Source of the DNA: Pedobacter sp. W3I1
Lineage (GTDB): Bacteria > Bacteroidota > Bacteroidia > Sphingobacteriales > Sphingobacteriaceae
Reading direction: 5' to 3'
Length of the DNA stretch: 64,000 nucleotides
NCBI RefSeq assembly: GCF_030816015.1
Contig: NZ_JAUSXN010000001.1
Coordinates: forward strand, 1,984,001-2,048,000
Each line of letters begins with the position of its first letter. The stretch's first letter is position 1. Positions 17,762-26,533 of the stretch are shown here, piece by piece. The position numbers and the translations under genes were made by a program. A model generated the notes under the pieces. It was not told where the DNA came from, searched no databases, and saw nothing but the letters and a program-made list of their open reading frames with translations.

Positions 17762-17780
17762 TGTAATAAAAAATATTACA
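17762..17780. promoter_or_regulatory. Second operator-like palindrome, before the oxidoreductase gene
   Basis: TGTAAT-N7-ATTACA again, 36 bp upstream of the oxidoreductase ATG and 17 bp after the Rrf2 stop codon. Arms are identical to the element at 17313-17331. Confidence 0.65.
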
Positions 17781-17816
17781 ATTTAAATAAATTAATCAAT
17801 TTAAAAATTAAATAAC

Positions 17817-18467
17817 ATGAAAGTAGCATTAATAGGAGCCTCAGGATTTGTAGGCAAAGCCATTTTAAACGAATTAGTAAGTCGTGGAAATGAAGTAATC
17901 GCCATTGCGCGCGATCTCACTAAAATTGAAAATAACAACGATCTTGTGAGTAAAATCGCTGTAGATGTTTTGGACACAGAAAAATTAGCAGCAGTTTTAA
18001 AAGGTGCTGATGCCGTAGTAAGTGCTTTTAATGCAGGCTGGACCAACCCTAATTTATATAATGATACCGTAGAGGGAGCAAAAGCCATTCAGGCTGCTGT
18101 AAAAGCATCGGGCGTTAAACGTTACATTTTTATAGGTGGAGCAGGTACTCTGCAGATTGATGGTCACCAAATCGTAGATGGGACGAATTTTCCTGCCGAA
18201 TACAAGCCGGGTGCAACAGCAGTAAGAGATTATTTTAATATACTAAAAGAGGAAAAGGAATTAGATTGGTTGTTTTTTAGCCCGGCAATTGAGATGCATC
18301 AAGGCATCACCACTGGCCGTACCGGGAAATACCGTTTGGGTAAAACAAGTCCGGTTTTTAACGAGGAAGGCCATTCTATTCTATCGGTAGAAGATTTAGC
18401 TATCGTTATCGCCGATGAGCTGGAAAATAATGCACATCACCAGGAGCAGTTTACAGCAGCTTACTAG
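17817..18467 (+). CDS. NAD(P)-binding atypical SDR oxidoreductase
   Basis: This 216-aa Rossmann-fold protein of the NAD(P)H-binding/NmrA-like (atypical SDR) group has the dinucleotide motif GASGFVG at residues 7-13, 'VDVLDTEKLAAVLKGADAVVSAFNAGW' and 'KASGVKRYIFIGGAGTLQ'. The Tyr-x-x-x-Lys of classical SDRs is not in canonical form. Homologues are quinone or flavin reductase-like or redox-sensing proteins. It directly follows the Rrf2 regulator and shares its palindrome, so it is likely derepressed under the signal the regulator senses. It acts in the cytoplasm; the exact substrate is unknown. Confidence 0.85.
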   Translation: MKVALIGASGFVGKAILNELVSRGNEVIAIARDLTKIENNNDLVSKIAVDVLDTEKLAAVLKGADAVVSAFNAGWTNPNLYNDTVEGAKAIQAAVKASGVKRYIFIGGAGTLQIDGHQIVDGTNFPAEYKPGATAVRDYFNILKEEKELDWLFFSPAIEMHQGITTGRTGKYRLGKTSPVFNEEGHSILSVEDLAIVIADELENNAHHQEQFTAAY

Positions 18468-18734
18468 AAATGTAGGATGGGGCAGTTAGATGGTTCATTA
18501 GTTCACTGGTTCATTGGCCATTGGTTCACTGGTCATTAGTAGAGATCAGTTTTTTAGCCTAAACACTAAAACAAAGGAGTTGATGACAGGGTTAAGATAA
18601 ATCGTCATCTCTCCACTTCGCGTTGCTTCGGTCGAGATGACGCCGATTTTTAGTATCTGTCATTAGTAACTGAAAATTAATAACTGAAGACTGTTCCATT
18701 TTCCTTTTTCCCATTAAGTTCTTATCTTCGTGGC
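18468..18734. repeat. Intergenic with a shortened inverted-repeat element
   Basis: The stretch contains TTCATTGG/TTCACTGG-type short direct repeats (about 18493-18540). A compact copy of the 'GTCATCTCTCCAC ... GGTCGAGATGACG' element lies at 18603-18642. TATCTTCG at 18723-18730, close to the pyrD start, resembles a -7 box. Confidence 0.5.
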
Positions 18735-19763
18735 ATGTATCGCCTTATTAAACCAATATTCTTCAAATTTGACCCTGAAAACGTACATTATTTTGTAGTT
18801 AAGCGGTTAAAATGGTTTAATGATAAATTTCCGCTTGGTAAAACCATTATCCGTAGCAGCTTCGATGTACATATTAAAGGTTTAGAACGCGAGGTTTTTG
18901 GTATAAAATTTAGAAATCCTGTTGGCTTGGCTGCTGGATTTGATAAAAACGGTGAATATGTGGAGCCACTCAGTAATTTAGGCTTCGGATTTATCGAAGT
19001 GGGGACGGTAACACCAATGCCTCAGCCTGGAAATGATAAACCCCGGATGTTCCGCTTACCTAATGATGAAGCCTTAATCAACCGAATGGGCTTTAACAAT
19101 AAGGGGGTAGATGTAATGGCCGAACGTTTGCGCTTGTTAAAAGATAAACATCCTGATATTGTGGTAGGTGGAAATATCGGTAAAAACAAGGCTACACCAA
19201 ATGAAGATGCCGTAAGCGATTACATTAAATGTTTCGACCGCCTTTTTGATGTGGTAGATTATTTTGTGGTAAATGTAAGTTCTCCAAATACCCCAGGCTT
19301 ACGCGAACTTCAAGAAAAAGAGCCCCTGAAGAAAATTCTCAATACCTTGCAACAGCGCAACCGTAAAAACGATGTTTCACGCCCGATTTTATTAAAAATT
19401 GCTCCTGATTTAACTGATGCACAATTGGATGATATCATTGAAATTGTGGCGGAAACTAAAATTGCAGGCATTATCGCCACCAATACAACCATTAGTAGAG
19501 AAAATTTAGCTACAGAAAAAGGCCTGATTGCCCAAACTGGTGGTTTAAGTGGTAGACCTGTTAAAGAACGCTCAACTGAAGTAATTCGTTATCTTTCAGA
19601 GAAATCGAACAAAGCATTTCCAATTATCGGCGTAGGCGGAATACACTCAGCAAAAGATGCTAAAGAGAAATTAGATGCTGGAGCATCTTTGGTTCAACTG
19701 TATACCGGTTTTATATATGAGGGGCCAGGGTTGATCAAAAATATCTGTAAAGAGCTGGTTTAA
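18735..19763 (+). CDS. pyrD: Dihydroorotate dehydrogenase (quinone), class 2
   Basis: This is a 342-aa FMN TIM barrel with the class 2 N-terminal membrane-associating helix region ([27 protein letters not shown]). Diagnostic segments are '[19 protein letters not shown]', '[27 protein letters not shown]', '[13 protein letters not shown]', '[15 protein letters not shown]' (catalytic Ser), 'TNTT' and '[16 protein letters not shown] ... IGVGGI'. It oxidises dihydroorotate to orotate with electrons passed to the membrane quinone pool in pyrimidine synthesis. The length is typical. It is monocistronic. Confidence 0.97.
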   Translation: MYRLIKPIFFKFDPENVHYFVVKRLKWFNDKFPLGKTIIRSSFDVHIKGLEREVFGIKFRNPVGLAAGFDKNGEYVEPLSNLGFGFIEVGTVTPMPQPGNDKPRMFRLPNDEALINRMGFNNKGVDVMAERLRLLKDKHPDIVVGGNIGKNKATPNEDAVSDYIKCFDRLFDVVDYFVVNVSSPNTPGLRELQEKEPLKKILNTLQQRNRKNDVSRPILLKIAPDLTDAQLDDIIEIVAETKIAGIIATNTTISRENLATEKGLIAQTGGLSGRPVKERSTEVIRYLSEKSNKAFPIIGVGGIHSAKDAKEKLDAGASLVQLYTGFIYEGPGLIKNICKELV

Positions 19764-20051
19764 ATATAGTCGTCACCCTGATGTGAGGATTAATTTATTT
19801 CATAAATCAATATAAATAATGTTTTTAGCTTTTTGGAAATGAATGTCAGCATTCCATGGGCTGTGCTGGATGACAGGTTTACAATGAATCGTCATCTCGA
19901 CCGTAGTGGAGAGATCTTTTAAATTTGATCTCAAAACTTGGTACAAAGATCTCTCCATTTCGCTGCACTACAGTCGAGATGACGACCATTCTATTGATAG
20001 CCAGTCGAAACCTTTACTAATCGAAAACATATTGCGTTACGGGCTAACTAA
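19764..20051. repeat. Intergenic with a full inverted-repeat element
   Basis: A complete 'CGTCATCTCGACCGTAG ... ACAGTCGAGATGACGA' element lies at 19890-19984 between the convergent pyrD and AlkD-like genes, where it may serve as a bidirectional transcript-end structure. Confidence 0.7.
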
Positions 20052-20717
20052 CTACTTCTGCCGGCTTACCATTTCATTAATCCAGATCGGTGCAAATGGA
20101 GAAGTACAGCCTTTAGAAACAGGATAATCGCGGTAAATGCCAAGTTTTTCGCCAATGGCCAAGGCTCTTTCTCTATAGTCAGTGTGGTTAATGCCAATCT
20201 GAGCCAATGCGGTATTCATCGTCCATTGGATTTCTGGTGCTGCTTCAGGCATTTCTTTTTCAATCCGATCAAGAATTGCCGGGATGTCTATTCCTTCAGG
20301 TTCCCTGATTATATGTCCGCTGGTTAGGCTCCAGCCTGCACGGGCCAGCATAATATTTCCTGAATTCATCCATTTTTCCCTGAATTGTTCCTTGTTAGGG
20401 TATTCTTTAACAATGTAATTGTAAAACCAGTCAGCTGCCCAGGTAAAATTTTCTGAAGCTACCATTTGCTCAATCTGTTCTGCAGATAGCGCTTTTGGCT
20501 TAAGGATTAAGATGGCCAGCAGTCGGGCATCAATATTTTCAGTTTCCCAGAGTTGAAGTGCAAGTTCATGATCGGTTTTGATCTTTTTGGCAATTGCCCT
20601 GATGTCGCCCATTTTAACGCCAAAAATGTTTGCTCTGGCGCCGTTCTTAATGTGCATGGCGCGAACTTTCTCTTCGCGGAGCGATTCTAGTTTTGAAAGA
20701 GTTTCTTTAAGATTCAT
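20052..20717 (-). CDS. DNA alkylation repair protein (AlkD-like HEAT-repeat fold)
   Basis: The frame gives 221 aa from the ATG at 20717 (MNLKETLSKLESL); an upstream in-frame ATG at 20741 adds eight residues of poor character. It is all-helical, with HEAT-like repeats: 'FGVKMGDIRAIAKKIKTDHELALQLWETENIDARLLAILI', 'MVASENFTWAADWFYNYIVKEYP' and 'WMNSGNIMLARAGWSLTSG'. This matches the AlkD-type glycosylase family, which removes bulky alkylated bases. It carries 'EIQWTMNTALAQIGI' and a C-terminal 'GCTSPFAPIWINEMVSRQK' seen in a Bacteroidota branch (AlkD/YdeI-neighbour type). The true substrate of this branch is not settled, so a repair role is inferred from the fold. Confidence 0.85.
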   Translation of the reverse strand: MNLKETLSKLESLREEKVRAMHIKNGARANIFGVKMGDIRAIAKKIKTDHELALQLWETENIDARLLAILILKPKALSAEQIEQMVASENFTWAADWFYNYIVKEYPNKEQFREKWMNSGNIMLARAGWSLTSGHIIREPEGIDIPAILDRIEKEMPEAAPEIQWTMNTALAQIGINHTDYRERALAIGEKLGIYRDYPVSKGCTSPFAPIWINEMVSRQK

Positions 20718-20771
20718 GTGTCTTCGTAAATCTAATAGCATAAAGTTAAGATTTTAGGTTGTTAGCATACG

Positions 20772-20839
20772 TCGTCACCCTGAATTTATTTCAGGGCCTA
20801 TCTTGCAGGAAAGATGCTGAAACAAGTTCAGCATGACGA
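20772..20839. repeat. Palindromic element, 'CCTGAATTTATTTCAGG' family
   Basis: Two nested hairpins (CACCCTGAA...TTCAGGG and GATGCTGAA...TTCAGCATGACG) make one ~68-bp unit. Relatives lie at 2637-2666, 38835-38902 and around 58500-58885. Confidence 0.75.
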
Positions 20840-20902
20840 TTGAATTAGAAAAGAGGCTTAGAATTACAATAAATACTGTGATCATCAAAAATACTAACGC
20901 AT

Positions 20903-20936
20903 AAAAAAAAGCATCCTTTGATCAGAAGGATGCTTT
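20903..20936 (-). terminator. Rho-independent terminator
   Basis: Read on the minus strand: a 10-bp perfect stem AAGCATCCTT / AAGGATGCTT, a 7-nt loop, then a run of eight T. It lies about 30 bp downstream of the 56-aa protein gene. Confidence 0.92.
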
Positions 20937-20964
20937 AAATTCTTTAAGAAGAAATTTCTAAAAA

Positions 20965-21135
20965 CTATTTTGCCAAAGCAGCTAAAACAGCATTGTTTTT
21001 AGCTAATTGATCTTTTTTAGGTTGTGCAGAGCGGCTTCCTAACTCGATGTTAGTTGCTCTCTTTAAAAATGCTACCTCTTGGTGAGCCGTATTTTTATTT
21101 CTTCTGTCTTTTCTTTTTAATCTGGTAACTGCCAT
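20965..21135 (-). CDS. Conserved 56-aa basic protein, function unknown
   Basis: This is a small, highly charged protein (MAVTRLKRKDRRNKNTAHQE ... KNNAVLAALAK), rich in Arg/Lys in its first third. It is preceded by tRNA-Cys (34-bp gap) and followed by a strong terminator. I recall similar small proteins annotated as hypothetical across Bacteroidota, and the basic N-terminus suggests RNA or ribosome association, but this is inference. The start ATG at 21135 is the only one available, and the frame ends with TAG. The strong terminator and tRNA linkage support a real, highly expressed gene. Confidence 0.8.
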   Translation of the reverse strand: MAVTRLKRKDRRNKNTAHQEVAFLKRATNIELGSRSAQPKKDQLAKNNAVLAALAK

Positions 21136-21169
21136 GGTAATAACCTTTTAATTATTTTATTTGTACAAA

Positions 21170-21243
21170 TGGAGGTCGAGAGCGGATTCGAACCGCTGTA
21201 GAAGGTTTTGCAGACCTCTGCCTAGCCACTCGGCCACTCGACC
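21170..21243 (-). tRNA. tRNA-Cys (anticodon GCA)
   Basis: On the minus strand the cloverleaf is complete: acceptor GGTCGAG/CTCGACC (7 bp, perfect), D-arm GCC...GGC, anticodon stem-loop GAGGT-CTGCAAA-ACCTT giving GCA, and T-arm AGCGG-TTCGAAT-CCGCT. The discriminator is U, as required for tRNA-Cys, and CCA is encoded. It lies immediately upstream of the 56-aa gene and is probably co-transcribed with it. Confidence 0.97.
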
Positions 21244-21302
21244 CTTAAATTCAAGGCTGCAAAAATAGCAATTATTAGTTAGCCCGCAAATAATATCTCA
21301 AT

Positions 21303-22049
21303 TTAATTTCGAACTCGCACTAACTCAGCACAAAAGATTGCCGCGCTTACTGCCACATTTAACGATTCGGCTTCCCCAATTCTCGGAATGGTTACTGGCT
21401 TATTTATTTTTTTGATCACTTCTGCCGATATTCCCTTTCCTTCATTGCCTAAAACCACTAATCCCTCAGTTCCCCATTGCGTTTTGTAAATCGATTCGCC
21501 ATCTAACAATGCCCCAAATACAGGGATGGTATTTTTCTCCAAAAATACTGGCAGATCGGCTTCGTAAATATTTACCCGTGCTAAAGAACCCATGGTGGCC
21601 TGTACGGTTTTTGGATTAAATATTTCTACACAGTCGGCAGAGCAGATGATATCTTTAAAGCCAAACCAATCTGCCGTACGGATAATGGTGCCCATGTTGC
21701 CTGGATCCTGAACACCATCTAAAACCAAAGTGAACTGATTTTTTAGCTCATTTAGCACTAACGCCTTATTTTTGGGGATATGAACGAGCGCTAAAAAGCC
21801 TTGTGGCGTTTGCAGCGTACTAATCTTATCTAATTCGGCGTTCTTTACTTCAAATAAGTTTATATTTGCAGGCAATTTGGGTAACAAATTGTATTGTTCG
21901 CTGTTGTAAAATATAGTATGAATCTGGTAGCTTGATTGAAAAAATTCTTTTATGGATTTTATACCTTCAACAATAAATAAACCATGTTCTTTACGGTATT
22001 TTTTTTGATGTAACGACTTTATAAAACTAATCTGTGATTTTGAAAGCAT
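21303..22049 (-). CDS. TrmH/SpoU-family RNA 2'-O-methyltransferase
   Basis: This 248-aa protein starts at ATG 22049 (MLSKSQISFIKSLHQKKYRKEHGLFIVEG); the frame extends four codons further. An N-terminal substrate-binding domain ('FIVEGIKSIKEFFQS') is followed by the SPOUT knot. The motifs are 'LVLDGVQDPGNMGTIIRTADWFG' near residue 113, 'GLVVLGNEGKGIS' near 205 and 'VTIPRIGEAESLNVAVSAAIFCAELVR' at the end. It methylates ribose 2'-OH of rRNA or tRNA using SAM. The gene is divergent from the TamL-like gene, and the two 5' ends overlap by 16 bp (22034-22049), so the pair must be expressed from promoters lying inside each other's coding sequence. Confidence 0.93.
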   Translation of the reverse strand: MLSKSQISFIKSLHQKKYRKEHGLFIVEGIKSIKEFFQSSYQIHTIFYNSEQYNLLPKLPANINLFEVKNAELDKISTLQTPQGFLALVHIPKNKALVLNELKNQFTLVLDGVQDPGNMGTIIRTADWFGFKDIICSADCVEIFNPKTVQATMGSLARVNIYEADLPVFLEKNTIPVFGALLDGESIYKTQWGTEGLVVLGNEGKGISAEVIKKINKPVTIPRIGEAESLNVAVSAAIFCAELVRVRN

Positions 22050-24466
22050 ACCAAAACTCAATAAGTATTAAACTGAAAAGCACTGCAATATTACTATTTA
22101 TTATTGTTTTAATTCAGGCCTGCTCATCAACTAAGTACATTGCCGACTATCAATCGATAGTGAAAAAGGTAACTATCGATAGTATTGATGCTAAATTTGA
22201 AGAGCAGGCTTACAATTATGTCCAGAAAGATATCAGGCCAGCATCGAAGCTGAGTATCAACGTGCCTTTGTACAATTTGTTTAATACAAAAGATGGTCGG
22301 TATAAAACCAGTGATATTAAGCCATTTGGTACGCCACCGGCTATTTTAGATAGCACATTGGTCGAAATTTCCAGAACACAGATACAGAAATTTTTAAAAA
22401 GTAAGGGCTATCGCCAGGCCGAAGTAACTTCTGCTATAAAGATTGCAGATAAAAAAGCCGAAATTGTATTCAATGCTAAACCCGGGCCTGCTTATTTTAT
22501 TGAGAAACTTTCCGATTCGATACCAAATGTAAATATTAGAAACCTTTACGAATCGAATAAGGCTAAAATAACGCATTTACACAAGGGAATGCAGTACGAT
22601 GAAGACTCTTTAACTTATGAAAGGGAGCAGATTTATCGAATTATGAAAGAAAACGGATATTTCTATTTCTTAAGACCCTATGTAAATTTTGATGTATATG
22701 GTGCCGAAGCAAACTCTAAGACCAACAAAATAGATTTAAATCTTAATGTAACCGATCCTGCAAATGGTCCGCATAAGCAGTTTAATATTGGTTACACACA
22801 TTTGTTAATAGCGCCAAATCCTGATGGTTTGCCCGATTCGGCAAGGTATAAATTAAGCAAAGATACCCTAAATGGGATTATTTATACCGATTTCTCTAAA
22901 CGTTACAGGCGTAATCCGATCGTTCGTTACGATTTTCTGAAGCAAGGTGATCTTTATGATATCCGGAATGAAAACCTCACTTACGATCGCTTATATGAGC
23001 TCAATGTTTTTAAAAATGTAAAGATCGATTATTTCAGAAGGGATAGCACCTCAAATAAAATCAATGCGATTATTTTGCTCACTCCTCAAAAGGTAATGAG
23101 TAACCGCGTGGAAGGCGAGATACCGTTTAATGGAGGTACCGTTGGGTTTACCCTCGGAAATACCTATACCAATAATAATATTTTCAGAGGAGCAGAACGA
23201 TTTGAACTTCAGGTAAAAGGTGGTTTGCAATCGCGTATTGGTAACGGGGCCAAGGTTTTCAGTGATATTTATCAGCGCGATTTTTCCATCAGTGCCAGTA
23301 TTTCGGTACCCAGATTGATGATCCCTTTCTACAACCCTGTTTTAGGGGGCAACGGGATGCCGCACACTACCTTTGCAACGAGTTACATTTATGCCTTACA
23401 AAAAGATGTTTCGGTAAGGAGGATTTTTATCAACTCCATTACTTACGATTGGTTTGAAACAAAATCTAAGTTACACTCTTTTACCCCCTTAAATTTTGAG
23501 TATCGTTTTGGTAATCTCGATACTTCAAAAGTGGATGCAGTTACCAGGTTTAATAATCTTTATTATTCTTCGCTGCTCGATCGTAAAGATTTAACACTGG
23601 GGATGAAATATACTTACACGCTTAATGGCGATAAGTTAAACCAGCTGAGAACTTTTGTTTATTTAAGGGCAGGAATGGATATTGCAGGCAATATGTTGCA
23701 AGGTATATCTAAGCTCACGGGCGCTAAGCATGACCCGGCCAACAACGACCCGGCAAAGATACTAGGCTTGCCTTTTAATCAGTACACCAGGCCAGAGGTA
23801 GATATCAGGTGGTATAAACATTTGGGTGGCGAAAGGCAATTTATTGCCCGCTTAAATACCGGAATAGCCTATGCTTACGGTAATTCAGTTTTAACTGGTA
23901 TTCCTTTCGAAAAGCAATTTTTCGCCGGTGGATCAAACGGCTTGAGGGCCTGGCAGGCCAGAACGATTGGACCTGGTAATTATAACAGACAGGTGCTTGC
24001 AAGTGATGAAGTACGAAAGGCAGTTTTTGGACTAGATCAGTTGGGTACTTTACGGATTGAAACTAATTTCGAATATAGGTTTACACTTGCCCGGAAATTT
24101 TTCGGGGCAACTTTAAAAGGAGCCGCCTTTGTTGATGCCGGTAATATCTGGAATATCCGCAGAGGTGAGTCGATTACACTTGAAAACCCTGAGTTGGATG
24201 AATTAACCGTGTTTAAGCTTAGTAAACTGGCTAAGCAAATTGCTATTGGTACAGGTATTGGTTTAAGGTACGATGTGCAGTATTTTGTTTTCAGGTTTGA
24301 TGTTGGATTGAAACTTAAAGACCCTCAGTTTGTGGGATCAGACCAATGGGTAATCAGCAAATTTTTAACCGGGTCGAGAGATTTTAAAGATAGTTATAAC
24401 TCCACACACGGGCCTGATACCTATCGTTTTATACAATACAACTTTGGTATTGGCATGCCATTCTAA
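22034..24466 (+). CDS. Lipidated TamA/BamA-like outer-membrane protein (TamL type)
   Basis: This 810-aa protein begins at GTG 22034; no ATG exists before the signal sequence. A lipoprotein signal (LLFIIVLIQACSS, Cys near residue 30) precedes POTRA-like repeats (about residues 40-380). A 16-strand Omp85 barrel follows, with the family motif 'FFAGGSNGLRAWQARTIGPGNY' near residue 637 and 'GTGIGLRYDVQYFVFRFDVGLKLKDP' near the C-terminus. In Bacteroidota such lipidated TamA homologues (TamL) pair with TamB in outer-membrane lipid/protein assembly; no tamB is in the window. The TAA stop abuts the stop of the convergent downstream gene with no gap. Confidence 0.9.
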   Translation: MILKAYQNSISIKLKSTAILLFIIVLIQACSSTKYIADYQSIVKKVTIDSIDAKFEEQAYNYVQKDIRPASKLSINVPLYNLFNTKDGRYKTSDIKPFGTPPAILDSTLVEISRTQIQKFLKSKGYRQAEVTSAIKIADKKAEIVFNAKPGPAYFIEKLSDSIPNVNIRNLYESNKAKITHLHKGMQYDEDSLTYEREQIYRIMKENGYFYFLRPYVNFDVYGAEANSKTNKIDLNLNVTDPANGPHKQFNIGYTHLLIAPNPDGLPDSARYKLSKDTLNGIIYTDFSKRYRRNPIVRYDFLKQGDLYDIRNENLTYDRLYELNVFKNVKIDYFRRDSTSNKINAIILLTPQKVMSNRVEGEIPFNGGTVGFTLGNTYTNNNIFRGAERFELQVKGGLQSRIGNGAKVFSDIYQRDFSISASISVPRLMIPFYNPVLGGNGMPHTTFATSYIYALQKDVSVRRIFINSITYDWFETKSKLHSFTPLNFEYRFGNLDTSKVDAVTRFNNLYYSSLLDRKDLTLGMKYTYTLNGDKLNQLRTFVYLRAGMDIAGNMLQGISKLTGAKHDPANNDPAKILGLPFNQYTRPEVDIRWYKHLGGERQFIARLNTGIAYAYGNSVLTGIPFEKQFFAGGSNGLRAWQARTIGPGNYNRQVLASDEVRKAVFGLDQLGTLRIETNFEYRFTLARKFFGATLKGAAFVDAGNIWNIRRGESITLENPELDELTVFKLSKLAKQIAIGTGIGLRYDVQYFVFRFDVGLKLKDPQFVGSDQWVISKFLTGSRDFKDSYNSTHGPDTYRFIQYNFGIGMPF

Positions 24467-25036
24467 TTAATCGAAAAGGCTTAATGTTTTAGGTTTTGTT
24501 TCGGGATCTTTAAAAGAGAATTCTTTAAAGGGTTGCCATCTTTTATCCATGTGTTTGTAAACAGAAAAGGATGAAACGGGGAATTCGCGTTTAAATTTCC
24601 GGTCTTTAAATTCGGCAGCAATCTGTTTGAAAATGGGTGGTTTTACATCCCTGAACGCCAAAGTTAAATGTGGATTAAATTTTTCTTTTTTCTCCAGCAA
24701 TTTTAATGGTTGTAATGCTTTAGTGATCTGTTTTTCCAGCGTCATTAACCCCTCATTTTGTTCAACATCGAGATAAAAGGTATGCTCCGGAAATGAATTG
24801 AAGTTTCTGAGCACCTGTATAAATGGCACACTGAAAGCGGCATTCTCAAGCACTTTAAAAAATCTTTTTTCGGCTGCTAAGGAGGATAGTTTTATTGGAG
24901 GGTACAAGGTGATGTGCGCAGGGCGTTTTAATGACTCGTGCACATTAAATTTCGCTGAAATGTATGTTCTGATCTCGTCGATGTCTTCTGCAATTGAAAC
25001 AGGAGGAACTAAGCACACTAAATATAAATTTTCCAT
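24467..25036 (-). CDS. 2'-5' RNA ligase / LigT-like phosphoesterase family protein
   Basis: This 189-aa 2H-phosphoesterase fold has the two HxTx signatures HITLYPP (near residue 40) and HLTLAF (near 123). Together they form the catalytic centre in LigT/ThpR and cyclic phosphodiesterase relatives. It probably acts on 2',3'-cyclic or 2'-5' linkages in RNA or on cyclic nucleotides in the cytoplasm. The start is the only good ATG (MENLYLVCLVPP). It is convergent with the TamL-like gene, with stop codons adjacent and no room for a dedicated terminator. Confidence 0.88.
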   Translation of the reverse strand: MENLYLVCLVPPVSIAEDIDEIRTYISAKFNVHESLKRPAHITLYPPIKLSSLAAEKRFFKVLENAAFSVPFIQVLRNFNSFPEHTFYLDVEQNEGLMTLEKQITKALQPLKLLEKKEKFNPHLTLAFRDVKPPIFKQIAAEFKDRKFKREFPVSSFSVYKHMDKRWQPFKEFSFKDPETKPKTLSLFD

Positions 25037-26002
25037 AAAGTAAATTTACTAAAAATATTAGTAAATAAAAATGAGTTATGCAGATTGTCAATGTTGCGCT
25101 AGGTTGAATTAGATTTTCTTTTTCGGAAAGCAGCTATAGTAGCATTTGGGTTATTGTAGTCCCGCTCCCGCTTCTGCCGATGAAAAATCGGCATCCCGCT
25201 TCGATCGGGTTTAGGGGGCACAGACAGTGCTGCTATCTGTGGTAAAATAAACCCCTGCCCGTTGCAGGCGGGCGACAGCGTTATCCCGATTTGAGGTGAA
25301 TTCTTTAGTCTCGTTTTATTTATATCGGGATTAAGCAAAGGGCGGGACTGGTTTAACCGAAGCACCACAGGTATTGCTTTTCTAAAAAATAAGAGAATTT
25401 ATAGAGACAGATTGCTTCGGCACGCGCTTGTCCAGCCTCGCAATGACGATTTTTGCAAAGGAACTGACCAAAATAAACCCCTGCCCGTTGCAGGCGGGTG
25501 ACGACAGCGTTATCCCGATTTGAGGACTATTTTATTTACCGATTTATCAATCGGGATTAAGCAAAGGGCGGGACTGGTATAACCGAAGCACCACAGGTAT
25601 TGCTTTTCAAAAAAAATAATAGAATTTATGGAATAAGATTGCTTCGGCACGCGCTTGTCCAGCCTCGCAATGACGATTTTTGCAAAGGAACTGACCAAAA
25701 TAAACCTGACCGACAGCGTTATCCCGATTTAAAGTGATTTTTTTATCGTTATAATTTTATCGTGATTAAGCAAAGGGCGGGACTGGTTTAACCGAAGCAC
25801 CACAGGTATTGCTTTTCAAAAAAAAACACAAGGCATGAATTTAAATGAACTTGCCGTCATTGCGAGGCACGAAGCAATCTTAAAGCGATCGCTAGGATTG
25901 TCTTATTTATTTTGCGAAGTTCAACCCATAGTAGTAAGATTGCTTCTAGTAGTAAGATTGCTTCGTCGTTCCTCCTCGCAATGACGATTTTAGTTAGGAA
26001 AA
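25037..26002. repeat. Repeat-filled intergenic region with three ~227-bp tandem units
   Basis: Units begin at about 25244, 25470 and 25697 (period 226-227; the third is truncated near 25826). Each contains 'cctgcccgttgcaggcggg' (degenerate in the third copy), 'gacagcgttatcccgattt', 'gcaaagggcgggactggt' and 'aaccgaagcaccacaggtat', then in the first two copies a 'gattgcttcggcacgcgc ... cctcgcaatgacg' tail. A separate inverted element, 'CGTCATTGCGAGGCACGAAG ... CTCCTCGCAATGACG', lies at 25855-25985. There are no credible coding frames. Confidence 0.85.
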
Positions 26003-26533
26003 TCAGACGAGGTTCTTTAAACCGTCAAATATACTTTCGAAAAAGGTAGAAATATTTAAGCCATTGCTATGATTAAAGTATACAAATACCAAAAATACTA
26101 TTACCACAAATATGATCAGTTTGCGAAAAGCAAAGGCAATAATAATCAGTACAATAGGAATAATGAAAAGCCATAAACTATTTATGGCATATGGGCTTAA
26201 ATCAGTATCTTTTTTGTACACATACACCAGTTTACTGTGCGTGCCAGAGTCGTTTTGATGTTTAATATAAACGAAGGTAGATTTATCGATTGGTAAAGGT
26301 AGCACGGCTATGCCATCATTAAATTTTAGTACCTGTGTAAAACCACTTACGCTAAAGGTATAGGTTCCGTTAATATTTTCGTTGGGGTTATTTAGCGAAT
26401 CGGCCGCTATAATGGCCAGTTTATTGTTTTTAAGCAAATTCTCTTTTACCAGAAAATTATTGATTGCTGCGGTTTGTGCAGCGCTGAAAAGCCCGATTAA
26501 ACACAGTGAAAGCATGAGTAAGATTCGTTTCAT
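26003..26533 (-). CDS. Small exported membrane protein, unknown
   Basis: This 176-aa protein has a Sec signal peptide (MKRILLMLSLCLIGLFSAAQ) and an extracytoplasmic beta-rich domain (residues 22-120; 'NINGTYTFSVSGFTQVLKFNDGIAVLPLPIDKSTFVYIKHQND'). Two closely spaced hydrophobic helices follow (about 123-140 and 141-158), then a short tail. Its start overlaps the stop of the upstream patatin gene by 4 bp (ATGA type), so the two are translationally coupled and probably functionally linked. I do not recognise a family with confidence. Confidence 0.75.
   Translation of the reverse strand: MKRILLMLSLCLIGLFSAAQTAAINNFLVKENLLKNNKLAIIAADSLNNPNENINGTYTFSVSGFTQVLKFNDGIAVLPLPIDKSTFVYIKHQNDSGTHSKLVYVYKKDTDLSPYAINSLWLFIIPIVLIIIAFAFRKLIIFVVIVFLVFVYFNHSNGLNISTFFESIFDGLKNLV

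Noticed and set aside
25037..26002. Insertion sequence in the repeat block
   Set aside because: No transposase frame or terminal inverted repeats with target duplication are visible; the structure is a short tandem repeat.
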